A stretch of 49,268 nucleotides of DNA from positions 1 to 49,268 of the forward strand of contig JAKQJG010000061.1 in the NCBI GenBank assembly GCA_029561305.1, in the 5' to 3' direction. This document shows positions 26,634-35,045 of this stretch, in pieces. The stretch comes from Bacteroidota bacterium. GTDB taxonomy: Bacteria > Bacteroidota > Bacteroidia > Chitinophagales > Chitinophagaceae. The position numbers were made by a program, and so were the translations under genes. Below the pieces are notes generated by a model. The model was not told where the DNA came from and did no database searches. It worked only from the letters and a program-made list of their open reading frames with translations. The stretch's first letter is position 1. Each line of letters begins with the position of its first letter.

Positions 26634-27311
26634 TTATTGTTTTAAAATTGTAACACTTAAATCATCCAGGTCATACCTCAACCCGGTTATTTGTACCAGT
26701 CCGTTTTTCACTTTTTCGTTGATAATCTTTGATTGAAGTGTTAACTGCCTGATACCGTGTTGCACATTTGCTTTTACATATTCGTCAACACGGTTTGTTG
26801 TATTCAATGGTATCGTCTTTATTTCTGCCTCCTGCCGGATACTGTCTATAATATCTTTTATGTGGCCTGGAATTTCACCACCTTCTGTAAAAGCTTCTAT
26901 TGCACCGCAGCCTTCATGTCCCATTATTACAACCTGTTTTACCGAAAGGTGTTCAACAGCGTATTCAATGCTGCCAATTTCCAATCCACCGATGACATTT
27001 CCAGCAGTGCGGATAACAAACAAGTCGCCAATCCCTTCATCAAAAATTAATTCTGGTGAAACCCTGGAATCTGAACAACAAACCACTACTGCAAAAGGAT
27101 GCTGTCCATGAGCAACATCCCTTAATTGCTCAATGGATTCATGCGGGTGAACTGGCTTTAACATAGAAAATCGCTTATTCCCATCCATCAACATTTGTAA
27201 AGCAGTTTCAGAAGTAACAACTTTAGTCTGGTTGTTTGGAGCTTTTTGCTGACACCCGCAAAAAGCAACAAAAGCCAGAAAAAGATAAAGTTTCATACGT
27301 CCTTTCATCAT
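26634..27311 (-). CDS. beta-carbonic anhydrase, exported (lipoprotein-like)
   Basis: This 225-aa beta-class carbonic anhydrase interconverts CO2 and bicarbonate. The zinc ligands are C79 in CCSDSR (with the D81/R83 dyad), H132 and C135 in GHEGCGA. The N-terminus is a signal sequence with a lipobox-like FCGC, putting the enzyme in the periplasm or on a membrane. ATG starts at 27311, 27308 or 27296 are possible. It is the first gene of an operon ending in a SulP transporter. Confidence 0.92.
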   Translation of the reverse strand: MMKGRMKLYLFLAFVAFCGCQQKAPNNQTKVVTSETALQMLMDGNKRFSMLKPVHPHESIEQLRDVAHGQHPFAVVVCCSDSRVSPELIFDEGIGDLFVIRTAGNVIGGLEIGSIEYAVEHLSVKQVVIMGHEGCGAIEAFTEGGEIPGHIKDIIDSIRQEAEIKTIPLNTTNRVDEYVKANVQHGIRQLTLQSKIINEKVKNGLVQITGLRYDLDDLSVTILKQ

Positions 27312-27491
27312 GTGTATTGTTATGGTAGATAATTATCCAGGTATTATTCGTTTATTGTCATTTTTCCAATTGGCGTTGTACTTCACAAAAAATGCTAACC
27401 AGTTTACCCTGCTAAGCCGCATAAAATAAGGTTGCAATACAATCATCATCAAAGCATTTGCAGCGAGCCACCAAAATCAAGTTTCATTTAT

Positions 27492-28097
27492 TTAAATTTT
27501 AATCCAGAATTTCAGAAGTCCGTCCATTTCAACACCAACTACATGGTATCCCGGTGGCATTTCATCTTCAAGACTATGAAACGCCGCCAATCTTGTACCC
27601 GCAGGTTTTTGCTCCAGCTGTTTGTATAGATACCGGTTGTAATAGTTAAAAAGTTCAAGGGAGTAATCAATGCTCTCATCTATTTTGTCAGTCCCTGCTA
27701 TATTTTCATAAAATGAGTTGTAAAAATAAAAATGGTCATATTTCCTGAAATCTATCTGGGTAAAGTTTCCATTAGTGAAGAATACATTTTCATGCTGCAG
27801 CATTTCTTTTGCCGCTTCTGCATGATTAAATAATTTTTTTCTTTGTTCAATTCCATAGTAGTGTGCCTGCGGTTTATAGTGGGCCGCCGCCAAACAAAAT
27901 TTCCCTACACCACTACCAATGTCCAATACGGATACATTACTTTCAGCAGCTAAAAAACCAGCTGCCTTTCTTGCAACAACAAGTGGTGTCCAGTGCCGCT
28001 GTGCCAGCATTTGAATAGAAGACGGATAAAGCTTGTTAAATTGTGCATCTGAACCGAACCAGTTTTGTGCAGCAGCTCTTTTTTCGAGTAATGACAT
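27492..28097 (-). CDS. class I SAM-dependent methyltransferase
   Basis: This 201-aa protein has the SAM-binding motif I VLDIGSGVGKF at residues 57-67 and an acidic residue at the end of strand two (GIEQ, E84). A motif IV-like FRKYDHFYFYNSFYE follows. The substrate is not apparent; the N-terminal extension WFGSDAQFNKLYPSSIQMLA is not diagnostic. It is monocistronic. The 249-bp region to the divergent Crp-type gene holds no further gene. Confidence 0.82.
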   Translation of the reverse strand: MSLLEKRAAAQNWFGSDAQFNKLYPSSIQMLAQRHWTPLVVARKAAGFLAAESNVSVLDIGSGVGKFCLAAAHYKPQAHYYGIEQRKKLFNHAEAAKEMLQHENVFFTNGNFTQIDFRKYDHFYFYNSFYENIAGTDKIDESIDYSLELFNYYNRYLYKQLEQKPAGTRLAAFHSLEDEMPPGYHVVGVEMDGLLKFWIKI

Positions 28098-28346
28098 ATT
28101 TAATTATTGCAGTTACAGTTTAATATTTTGAGTGTTTACTTTTGTTGTTTATCTGGTATTGTTTAGGCGGTACCAAACCATTGCTTTCACGCGGTAATGA
28201 CGGTGCAATCCTGGCGATGCAGGTCTTTGTTTGATACTTGTGTATTCATAATGCAAAGCTATCTTGCATTTCCCTCCCTTGCGGTAAGCCTTCTTACCTC
28301 AAAAAGTGACCTTTATCAGTTTTAATGGAATAGATTTGCAGTTGCA

Positions 28347-29054
28347 ATGAGTATAAAAGGGATATTTCCTATAGATAAATGGGATTTCAAAAGCAATTCA
28401 GTTCTGGCAGATTTGCCGGCAGATGATTTGGAACTGCTGATGGCTAATAAATCAGAACAGGTTTACAAAAAAGGTGAAATCATATTCAGGGAAGGGGCAT
28501 ATCCTTCAGGTATTTTTTATATCGTTGATGGGAAAGTAAAAAAATACAAACTTGATAACGATGCGAAGGAGCAAATAATTTACGTAGCCAATAAAGGCGA
28601 GCTATTAGGTTACCATGCAATACTTTCTGAAGACCGTTATCCCGATAGTGCGGCTGCTTTAGAAGAAAGCAGAATTGCATTTATCCCCCGGGAAGATTTT
28701 TTAGACACGCTGAATTACTCAAAGGTTTTGAGCAGGCGGCTTTTGAAAAACCTTAGTCATGAGTTTGCAGTACTGGCAAACAGTGTAAGTATGTTTGCAC
28801 AAAAATCTGTAAGGGAGCGGCTGGCACTTCAACTGATCGTTCTCCGGGAGAAATACAAGATCAATTTTCAGCCAGGCATGCCGGTGGAAATAAATATGAG
28901 CAGAGATGATTTGGCCAGCCTTGTGGGTACAGCAAGAGAGAATGTAGTAAGGATACTATCGGAGTTTAAGGAAAATAAAATTCTCGAAACCAAGGGACGA
29001 AAAATTATAGTCAATAATGTGGACACCTTAATAAAAATTGCAAACTATAAATAA
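28347..29054 (+). CDS. Crp/Fnr-family transcriptional regulator
   Basis: This 235-aa protein has an N-terminal cyclic-nucleotide-binding fold (about residues 20-135; KGEIIFREGAYPSGIFYIVDGKVKKY) and a C-terminal winged helix-turn-helix (MSRDDLASLVGTARENVVRIL). No Fnr-type cysteine cluster is seen. The effector is unknown; the canonical cAMP-binding residues are not clearly conserved. TAGATTTG at 28331-28338 resembles the Bacteroidota -7 element, 8 bp before the ATG. Confidence 0.9.
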   Translation: MSIKGIFPIDKWDFKSNSVLADLPADDLELLMANKSEQVYKKGEIIFREGAYPSGIFYIVDGKVKKYKLDNDAKEQIIYVANKGELLGYHAILSEDRYPDSAAALEESRIAFIPREDFLDTLNYSKVLSRRLLKNLSHEFAVLANSVSMFAQKSVRERLALQLIVLREKYKINFQPGMPVEINMSRDDLASLVGTARENVVRILSEFKENKILETKGRKIIVNNVDTLIKIANYK

Positions 29055-29066
29055 TGTATTAATCCT

Positions 29067-30491
29067 TTAATTCAGCATCCCCATATAAAACTCCAGTATC
29101 TTTTTCCTTAGCATATATTCATATTTGGCAATGATCAAATTGCCATTTACCCTGTCCAGGTTATTTTTTGCTATCAGGTATTCCGGAGAGTTGATCACCC
29201 CGTTATCAAACCGCAATGTGGCAATCCGGAATGATTCTGCATAGGCTGCTGCCTGTTCCTGCAAAGCCAGGTAGCGTTTACTGGTAGCATTGATATTGAT
29301 ATAGGCCTGGTCAATATTTTGCCTTAATTGCAGTCTGATATTATCAGCTACTAACCTGCTGCTTAATTCATCATTTTTTGCCATTTTTACTGCATTGCGT
29401 ACCCTCAAAGCATTAAACAAAGGAATCCGCATGCTTACACCAAAGCCATAAGAAATATTATTGTTGAACTGGCTGCCATAATTGATCGGTGTACTCTTAT
29501 AAGTATCCTGCCTGGCGAGTACGGGCAGGTTAGTGCCATTGTATTGTACATATGCGCCTGTTTGCACATCGGCACTGCTCACAAAACTATTCAACATGGC
29601 AGCACTGGAGTAGTTTGTACTGGCGCCACCAAACAGCGATACAGAAGGATAGTAGGCTCCTTTAGCTGCTTTTACTGCCATCACGCTGCTGCTTACACGA
29701 AGATCCGCCGCTTTTACTGCAGCCAGTTTTTGCAATGCCAGCGAATAGATCTCCTCCGGCATTTTATCAAAAGTTTTTATTTCCTCCAGCAGGCCTGTGC
29801 GGCTAAACTGCAAATCTTCAGTATAAGGCACCTGCATCAGCATGGTCAACGACAGCACAGAAGACTGGTAGTTGTTTTCAGCGCTAATCAGGTTGATCTG
29901 TTCACCTGCATACTGGCCTTTCAAATCACTTACATTGGAGGGGGCAGTGGCACCTTCCTGTCCAACAATATCGATCCTTTCAGCCTGCTGCTTTGTTACT
30001 GCAGCTTGCTGGGTGGCCAATGTAATGGCATCTTGTGTGCTTAAAACCTGCAGGTAAGCGAGTATCACCTGCAATGTTAATTCATCCTTGCGTTGTTGCC
30101 ACTCCATCCTTGCACCAGCAAATGCCTGCTCGTTCTGCCGGATGGTATTGCGCAACTGGAACCCGTTAAATATGGGTATGGAAGCCGATACATCTGCACC
30201 GCTTGATTTTAATTGTTGTGTGATATATCCATTGGTGAAAGGATCAATGGTTCGCCCGTTGTTGATACTATAATTGTAGGTGGATTGCGAGGACGGCAGG
30301 AGGTTATCCTTTGCCTGCTTGTAGTCAATGCCAGCTGCATTGGCCTGCAGTTCCCTTTGTTTTACAGTAAAATTATTGGCGAGTGCAGTATCAATGCAAT
30401 CTTTTAGCGTAAGCATTTTACTTTGCCCCTTTGCAAAAAGGGCTGCTGCAACCATTAAAGCCATCAACAGGTATTTCCTTTTCATAACCAT
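29067..30491 (-). CDS. TolC-family outer-membrane efflux protein
   Basis: This 474-aa protein has a signal peptide ending AKGQ (start at 30491 or the next ATG at 30485) and two outer-membrane efflux repeats. The first begins MLTLKDCIDTALANNFTVKQ; the second has an LRVRNAVKMAKNDE and LRQNIDQAYININATSKRY pattern. Long coiled-coil helices form the periplasmic tunnel. It is downstream of an ABC ATPase gene on the same strand (77-bp gap), suggesting a tripartite efflux system whose permease is elsewhere. Confidence 0.92.
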   Translation of the reverse strand: MVMKRKYLLMALMVAAALFAKGQSKMLTLKDCIDTALANNFTVKQRELQANAAGIDYKQAKDNLLPSSQSTYNYSINNGRTIDPFTNGYITQQLKSSGADVSASIPIFNGFQLRNTIRQNEQAFAGARMEWQQRKDELTLQVILAYLQVLSTQDAITLATQQAAVTKQQAERIDIVGQEGATAPSNVSDLKGQYAGEQINLISAENNYQSSVLSLTMLMQVPYTEDLQFSRTGLLEEIKTFDKMPEEIYSLALQKLAAVKAADLRVSSSVMAVKAAKGAYYPSVSLFGGASTNYSSAAMLNSFVSSADVQTGAYVQYNGTNLPVLARQDTYKSTPINYGSQFNNNISYGFGVSMRIPLFNALRVRNAVKMAKNDELSSRLVADNIRLQLRQNIDQAYININATSKRYLALQEQAAAYAESFRIATLRFDNGVINSPEYLIAKNNLDRVNGNLIIAKYEYMLRKKILEFYMGMLN

Positions 30492-30567
30492 TATATTTGC
30501 CGCATAAAAAATGTGGCTGCTAAGTAATTGTGTTGTAAATATTCGAACGACTTTCTTCTCCCGCTAA

Positions 30568-31245
30568 TTAGCTGGAAGCGGAGTGGGTTTCTATTCTTCC
30601 ATCCAGCAGGTTGATAATTCTTTTGCCATAACCTGCATTTTTTTCAGAATGTGTTACTTGTATGATGGTTACCCCTTCATCATTCAGCTGCTTAAATAAT
30701 TCCATGATCTCCTCGCCCTGTTTTGAATTGAGATTACCTGTTGGTTCATCAGCCAGTAATAATTTAGGCTTCCCGATCAGTGCCCTGGCTATGCCCACTA
30801 ATTGTTGCTGACCTCCGCTGAGTTGTGTGGGAAACAGGTCTTTCTTTCCTACAATATTGAATTTGTCCAATGTATCTGCCACCATAGCTTTTCTTTCGGA
30901 TGATTTGATGTCTTTGTACAACAAGGGCGTTTCGATGTTTTCGTATACGGTGAGTTCATCAATCAGGTGATAGGCCTGAAATACAAAACCGATATAATCC
31001 TTATACAGTTTAGAACGCTGTTTCTCTTTTAGTGTATGAATGGGCTGGTCAAGAAAGGAATATTCACCTTCATTAAATTCATCCAGCATGCCAATTACAT
31101 TCAACAAGGTTGACTTTCCCGAACCAGAGGGCCCCATGATGGAGACAAATTCACCTTCCTTTATTTCAAGGCTCAGGTCTTTTAAAAGAAAAGTGCGGTT
31201 GGCACCTGTATTTACCCACTTAAAGATGTTCTGCAATTGTATCAT
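30568..31245 (-). CDS. ABC transporter ATP-binding protein (MacB/LolD type)
   Basis: This 225-aa ATPase has Walker A GPSGSGKS at residues 38-45, the ABC signature LSGGQQQ, and Walker B LLLADEPTGNLNSK. The short single-domain length and GNLNSK after Walker B are typical of MacB/LolD/FtsE-type ATPases that work with FtsX-like permeases. It heads an operon with the TolC-type gene. Upstream are a candidate sigma-54 promoter and a TGTCCG-N4-CGGACA palindrome. The FtsX permease at the window start is of the right class but 30 kb away. Confidence 0.93.
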   Translation of the reverse strand: MIQLQNIFKWVNTGANRTFLLKDLSLEIKEGEFVSIMGPSGSGKSTLLNVIGMLDEFNEGEYSFLDQPIHTLKEKQRSKLYKDYIGFVFQAYHLIDELTVYENIETPLLYKDIKSSERKAMVADTLDKFNIVGKKDLFPTQLSGGQQQLVGIARALIGKPKLLLADEPTGNLNSKQGEEIMELFKQLNDEGVTIIQVTHSEKNAGYGKRIINLLDGRIETHSASS

Positions 31246-31321
31246 TTTGATAGTTTTGTTTTTTCGGCTGAAATTAATAATTGGTGCTTATACTTTAAAT
31301 CCCATTTGGTGCTGTAAGGGT

Positions 31322-31338
31322 TTTCAACCTCCGTGCCA
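31322..31338 (-). promoter_or_regulatory. candidate sigma-54 promoter of the ABC/TolC operon
   Basis: On the minus strand TGGCACG-GAGG-TTGAAA matches the -24 element exactly and the -12 element (TTGCW) except for A instead of C. It would start transcription about 65 bp before the ATPase start codon. Confidence 0.5.
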
Positions 31339-31390
31339 ACGGATGAAAGCCTTTACCAGCAAGGGTTTTATAAAAAGATCGTAAATAAAG

Positions 31391-31406
31391 TGTCCGGAAA
31401 CGGACA
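31391..31406. promoter_or_regulatory. palindromic operator TGTCCG-GAAA-CGGACA
   Basis: This is a perfect 6-bp inverted repeat with a 4-base centre. It lies about 87 bp upstream of the predicted transcription start of the ABC/TolC operon, a usual place for a sigma-54 activator site. It could also fold as a small hairpin with a GAAA tetraloop. Confidence 0.5.
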
Positions 31407-31573
31407 GTTTTTGTTTGATAGCGTACACAGTAGCCCGTACGGGCGATTTTATAAATATCAGTTCTCTAAGAAATAAACCGGTTTATTATACGTTGCGGTA
31501 CAATAAAATGTGAATTTTGGAGTTTTAACTGCAATTAGCACCGTTTTGCTGATTAAATCCTATATTTACAACA

Positions 31574-31915
31574 CTGAAAAAGTTAATTACCATAGTAATT
31601 GTTTTGATGAGCTTTGCCTCATCGTCATTTGCGCAGTTAAGAACTGCTGCAGATAATGACCAGCCCGCTAAGATTGTAAAGTTTTACCCTAACCCGGCCA
31701 GTACTTCCATTAATTTTGAATTGCCAAAGGGTTACGATAAATCTTACAGCATCCAGCTGTTTAATTTTATGGGAAAAAAAGTGGCAGAGATCAATGCTAC
31801 TTCACTCCGTGTTAATTATGCCCTTGACGGTTTATACAGGGGCATTTACATATTCCAGCTCCGGGATAAATTTGGAAAAGTGGTTGACTCTGGTAAGTTC
31901 CAGGTAGTTCGCTAA
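31574..31915 (+). CDS. small secreted protein consisting of a T9SS type A sorting domain
   Basis: About 113 aa, read from a CTG at 31574, which gives the complete signal peptide (KKLITIVIVLMSFASSSFAQ). The only in-frame ATG, at 31607, and the preceding TTG would cut into the hydrophobic core. After the signal only about 15 residues precede a full type A sorting domain: KIVKFYPNPASTSINFELP, SIQLFNFMGKKVAEINA, GLYRGIYIFQLRDKFGKVVD, KFQVVR. There is no cargo domain. A TATATTTAC promoter-like stretch lies just upstream. Either a CTG start is used or an ATG has mutated. Confidence 0.7.
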   Translation: MKKLITIVIVLMSFASSSFAQLRTAADNDQPAKIVKFYPNPASTSINFELPKGYDKSYSIQLFNFMGKKVAEINATSLRVNYALDGLYRGIYIFQLRDKFGKVVDSGKFQVVR

Positions 31916-31921
31916 GCCCCT

Positions 31922-32581
31922 TTATATAACAGTCACCAATAAGTTTTTTACTACTTCTTTGCTGAGTACTTTATTAGCTTTGCCGCTTACTTTTACGGTA
32001 AAAGTGCTGTCAAAGGTCTCCACTGATTCTATCAATATTTCATCACCTAAATGAAGATTATTCTTCGTGAGGTATTGAAGAAAGTTGTTGGAATGGTCTG
32101 CAACGCCAATAAATTTTACTTTATCGCCTGTAATGCAGTCAAGCAAGGGTTTACTGGCAGTTTTTGCAAACCGGCCTTTTGAATCCGGTATCAGGTCACC
32201 ATGAGGATCAGTGGCAGGATAACCAAGGTGTTTATCCAGGTGATCTATCAATTCATTACTTACTACATGTTCTAATTGCTCTGCAATATCATGAACCTCA
32301 TCCCATTTAAAATTTAGTTTATCTACCAGCCAAACTTCCCAAAGCCGGTGCTTTCGGATGATGTTTACGGCAATTTGTTTTCCGCTGTCAGTTAATTTTA
32401 CACCTTTTGATTTTTCATAGGTCACCAGCTTTTTGGCCGCAATCTTTTTAATAAAATCAGTAACAGAAGCTGCGCTAACCTTCAGTGAATCAGCCAGTTC
32501 CGACGTGGTGACCATAGCGCCACTGGTCTCATGAAGTTTATAAATAGCCTTCAAATAATTTTCTTCAGCAGATGATGTCAT
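31922..32581 (-). CDS. DtxR/MntR-family metal-dependent transcriptional repressor
   Basis: This 219-aa protein has an N-terminal winged helix (residues 1-62; ELADSLKVSAASVTDFIKKI), the metal-binding/dimerisation domain (HRLWEVWLVDKLNFKWDEVH, AEQLEHVVS with the His/Glu ligands) and a C-terminal FeoA/SH3-like domain (about 150-219). It probably senses Mn2+ or Fe2+ and represses uptake genes. It is divergent from a TonB-dependent receptor, with a DtxR-type box in the shared spacer, so that receptor is the likely target. Confidence 0.93.
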   Translation of the reverse strand: MTSSAEENYLKAIYKLHETSGAMVTTSELADSLKVSAASVTDFIKKIAAKKLVTYEKSKGVKLTDSGKQIAVNIIRKHRLWEVWLVDKLNFKWDEVHDIAEQLEHVVSNELIDHLDKHLGYPATDPHGDLIPDSKGRFAKTASKPLLDCITGDKVKFIGVADHSNNFLQYLTKNNLHLGDEILIESVETFDSTFTVKVSGKANKVLSKEVVKNLLVTVI

Positions 32582-32628
32582 GTATCCTTTTTTGCAAAAG
32601 TGTAAAATAAATCTTGTAAAAAATATTT

Positions 32629-32647
32629 TTAGGTGAGCCTAATTTTA
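32629..32647. promoter_or_regulatory. DtxR/MntR-type operator
   Basis: TTAGGTGAGCCTAATTTTA contains the perfect inverted repeat TTAGG-TGAG-CCTAA and matches 15 of 19 positions of the DtxR consensus as I know it. It lies between the divergent regulator and receptor genes and directly precedes a TATTTTTG promoter-like element. Confidence 0.7.
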
Positions 32648-32655
32648 TATTTTTG
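32648..32655 (+). promoter_or_regulatory. Bacteroidota-type -7 element of the TonB receptor
   Basis: TATTTTTG fits TAnnTTTG and touches the metal-regulator box, so a bound repressor would cover the promoter. The ATG is only 8 bp further, implying a very short leader. No clear -33 element is seen. Confidence 0.4.
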
Positions 32656-32663
32656 GTACTCGA

Positions 32664-34949
32664 ATGAATAAGCGGCTATATATTATAAGATATTTATTTA
32701 CACTAATACTGTTTGTATGCAGTGCAGAATTGCCCGCTCAAACCGGCAGGCTATCGGGAAGTGTTGTGTCTGCAGTTGGGCCATTGTCGTCAGCTACTAT
32801 AGCAATTAACTATAAAGGGAAAATACTGGCGGCAGATACATCGGGGAATTTTTCAATTGGCAATATTAACTATGGAAAACTACAACTTCATATCACAGCA
32901 GCAGGTTATCTGCCTTTTGATTCAGTTTTTTTATTTGATGGAAATACACCCTCGCTCATTATAAATATGCAGCAGGATAACAGCCTGGTGGATGAAGTGG
33001 TGATTTCAGGTACCATGAAGGCGGTTAGCAAAATGTCATCACCCATCCCCGTTGAAGTATACACACCCGCTTTTTTTAAGAAAAATCCCACCCCAAATAT
33101 TTTTGAAGGATTGCAACTGGTAAATGGTGTGCAGCCTCAATTGAATTGTAATGTTTGTAATACAGGCGACATACATATTAATGGTATGGAAGGTCCTTAT
33201 ACAATGATATTAATTGATGGGATGCCAGTGGTGAGCAGTTTGAGTACTGTTTATGGCCTTAGTGGTATTCCCAATAGTATTGTAAAGCGGATAGAGATTG
33301 TGAAAGGGCCTGCTTCCACTTTGTATGGCAGTGAAGCGGTGGGTGGACTGATCAATATTATTACGAAGGATGCTGTATCTGCAGACAGGCTTAAACTGGA
33401 TCTGTCCGGTACATCCGTAGGGGAGATCAATGCAGATATCAGCTCTGGTTATACCCTCAATAAAGTAAGCGGTTTGCTGGGTATTAATTATTTTAATTAC
33501 CAGCAGCGCAGGGATATTAACAATGATAATTTTACAGATATCGCTTTGCAAAACCGCATCAGTGTCTTTAATAAATGGAGTACAGCTTTGTCTTCTTCTG
33601 TTAAAACAACTTTGGCGTTGAGGTATATTTATGAGAACCGCTGGGGAGGAGAAATGCAGTGGCAGGAGAAATTCAGGGGCAGTGATAGTGTATATGGTGA
33701 GAGTGTTGTTACAAAAAGAGTGGAGGTACTGAACACTACATCTTTTGGGAAATATTCATCACTGGATTTTTCGTACAATTATCACCGCCAGCAAAGTTTT
33801 TATGGTACGGTAAAATATTTTGCCACACAGCAGGTTGCTTTTGCCCAATGGAAATGGAGCAAAACGATACAGTCGCACGACCTGTTAGTGGGTATCCCTC
33901 TCCGTTATACTTTTTACGATGACAATACACCCGGTACTGCCACTGTTGATGGCAGGAACAAAGCAGACAACAGTTTTCTGCCGGGCATATTTGTGCAGGA
34001 TGAATGGGCACTCAATAAAAAATTAACAATGCTCAGCGGTCTGCGGTACGATTACAACAGTCAGCACGGCAGTATCATCACGCCAAGACTGAGTTTTAAA
34101 TATTCGCCCAATCATACCAATACAATCAGGTTAAGCGGTGGTAATGGTTACCGTGTAGTGAATTTATTTACTGAAGACCACGCAGCTTTAACAGGAGCAA
34201 GGGAAGTGGTGATCGTGTCTGCACTAAAGCCAGAGCAATCCTGGAACGGCAATATCAACTATAGTAGTTTTATACGGCATAGCAGCGGTTTTATCAACCT
34301 GGATATAAGTGGTTTTTATACTTATTTCACCAATAAAATAGTGGGTGATTATTTTACAGATGCCACTAAGATCATTTATGATAACCTGGATGGTTATGCT
34401 GTTTCTAAAGGTATTACCATTAATACTGATTTTAGTTTTAGCAATAGCCTTAAAATAATGGCTGGTGCCACTTTGATGGATGTGTATCAGGTGAATAAAA
34501 CTACCGATGGAAAAATGATCAGGACACCACAATTGTTTGCCCCTAAATTATCCGGCACTTTTACTGCAAGTTATACCCTTCCCAAAGTAAATGTGGTAGT
34601 AGACCTGACCGGGAAATTAAATGGACCTATGTATTTACCTGTTGTTCCCGGTGATTTCAGGGATGAACAGTCTCCCTGGTATTGTATTATGAACCTGCAA
34701 CTGGTAAAGTCTTTTACCACGGGCTTTGAATTATATGCGGGTGTCAAAAACCTGCTGGATTTTATTCCTTCCAATCCGTTGTTGCACCCGGATGACCCGT
34801 TTAACAAGGCTGGAGGCAAGTACTTTGACGCTGCGGGCAATCCCCGTGCAGATACCAATCCCAATGGCTACACCTTTGATCCATCTTATAATTATGGTCC
34901 TGTACAGGGAACTAAAGTATTTGCTGGTCTGCGCTGGCAGATAAAATAA
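32664..34949 (+). CDS. TonB-dependent receptor, probably metal-regulated
   Basis: This 761-aa outer-membrane receptor has a signal peptide ending LPAQ, a carboxypeptidase-regulatory-like domain (about 26-110), a plug domain (GDIHINGMEGPYTMILIDGM, IVKRIEIVKGPASTLYGSEA, INIITK) and a C-terminal beta-barrel ending in an aromatic-rich strand (KVFAGLRWQIK). A CNVC pair sits at the start of the plug. It is divergent from a DtxR/MntR repressor with a matching box in its promoter, so it is probably a metal or metal-chelate importer induced by metal limitation. A terminator follows. Confidence 0.93.
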   Translation: MNKRLYIIRYLFTLILFVCSAELPAQTGRLSGSVVSAVGPLSSATIAINYKGKILAADTSGNFSIGNINYGKLQLHITAAGYLPFDSVFLFDGNTPSLIINMQQDNSLVDEVVISGTMKAVSKMSSPIPVEVYTPAFFKKNPTPNIFEGLQLVNGVQPQLNCNVCNTGDIHINGMEGPYTMILIDGMPVVSSLSTVYGLSGIPNSIVKRIEIVKGPASTLYGSEAVGGLINIITKDAVSADRLKLDLSGTSVGEINADISSGYTLNKVSGLLGINYFNYQQRRDINNDNFTDIALQNRISVFNKWSTALSSSVKTTLALRYIYENRWGGEMQWQEKFRGSDSVYGESVVTKRVEVLNTTSFGKYSSLDFSYNYHRQQSFYGTVKYFATQQVAFAQWKWSKTIQSHDLLVGIPLRYTFYDDNTPGTATVDGRNKADNSFLPGIFVQDEWALNKKLTMLSGLRYDYNSQHGSIITPRLSFKYSPNHTNTIRLSGGNGYRVVNLFTEDHAALTGAREVVIVSALKPEQSWNGNINYSSFIRHSSGFINLDISGFYTYFTNKIVGDYFTDATKIIYDNLDGYAVSKGITINTDFSFSNSLKIMAGATLMDVYQVNKTTDGKMIRTPQLFAPKLSGTFTASYTLPKVNVVVDLTGKLNGPMYLPVVPGDFRDEQSPWYCIMNLQLVKSFTTGFELYAGVKNLLDFIPSNPLLHPDDPFNKAGGKYFDAAGNPRADTNPNGYTFDPSYNYGPVQGTKVFAGLRWQIK

Positions 34950-34986
34950 AAACACCAGCTACTGCATCTGCCGCAACTGGTGTTTT
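34947..34986 (+). terminator. Rho-independent terminator of the TonB receptor
   Basis: AAAACACCAG and CTGGTGTTTT form a 10-bp stem around an 18-base loop. Confidence 0.75.
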
Positions 34987-35045
34987 ATGTACCGCTCTAA
35001 CAGCGGATAATTTTATATGAAATATTTTACGGTCAAAAAGTGATA

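Larger units (their letters stand above)
31246..31573. other. regulatory intergenic region, 328 bp, no gene
   Basis: Divergent spacer between the ABC ATPase (minus) and the small secreted protein (plus). It holds the candidate sigma-54 promoter, the TGTCCG palindrome and a second palindrome GCCCGTACGGGC at 31433-31444. I see no ORF worth calling. Confidence 0.6.

Noticed and set aside
31391..31420. TGTCCG palindrome as a terminator
   Set aside because: The stem is only 6 bp and the T-run following is interrupted; its position upstream of a candidate sigma-54 promoter fits an operator better.
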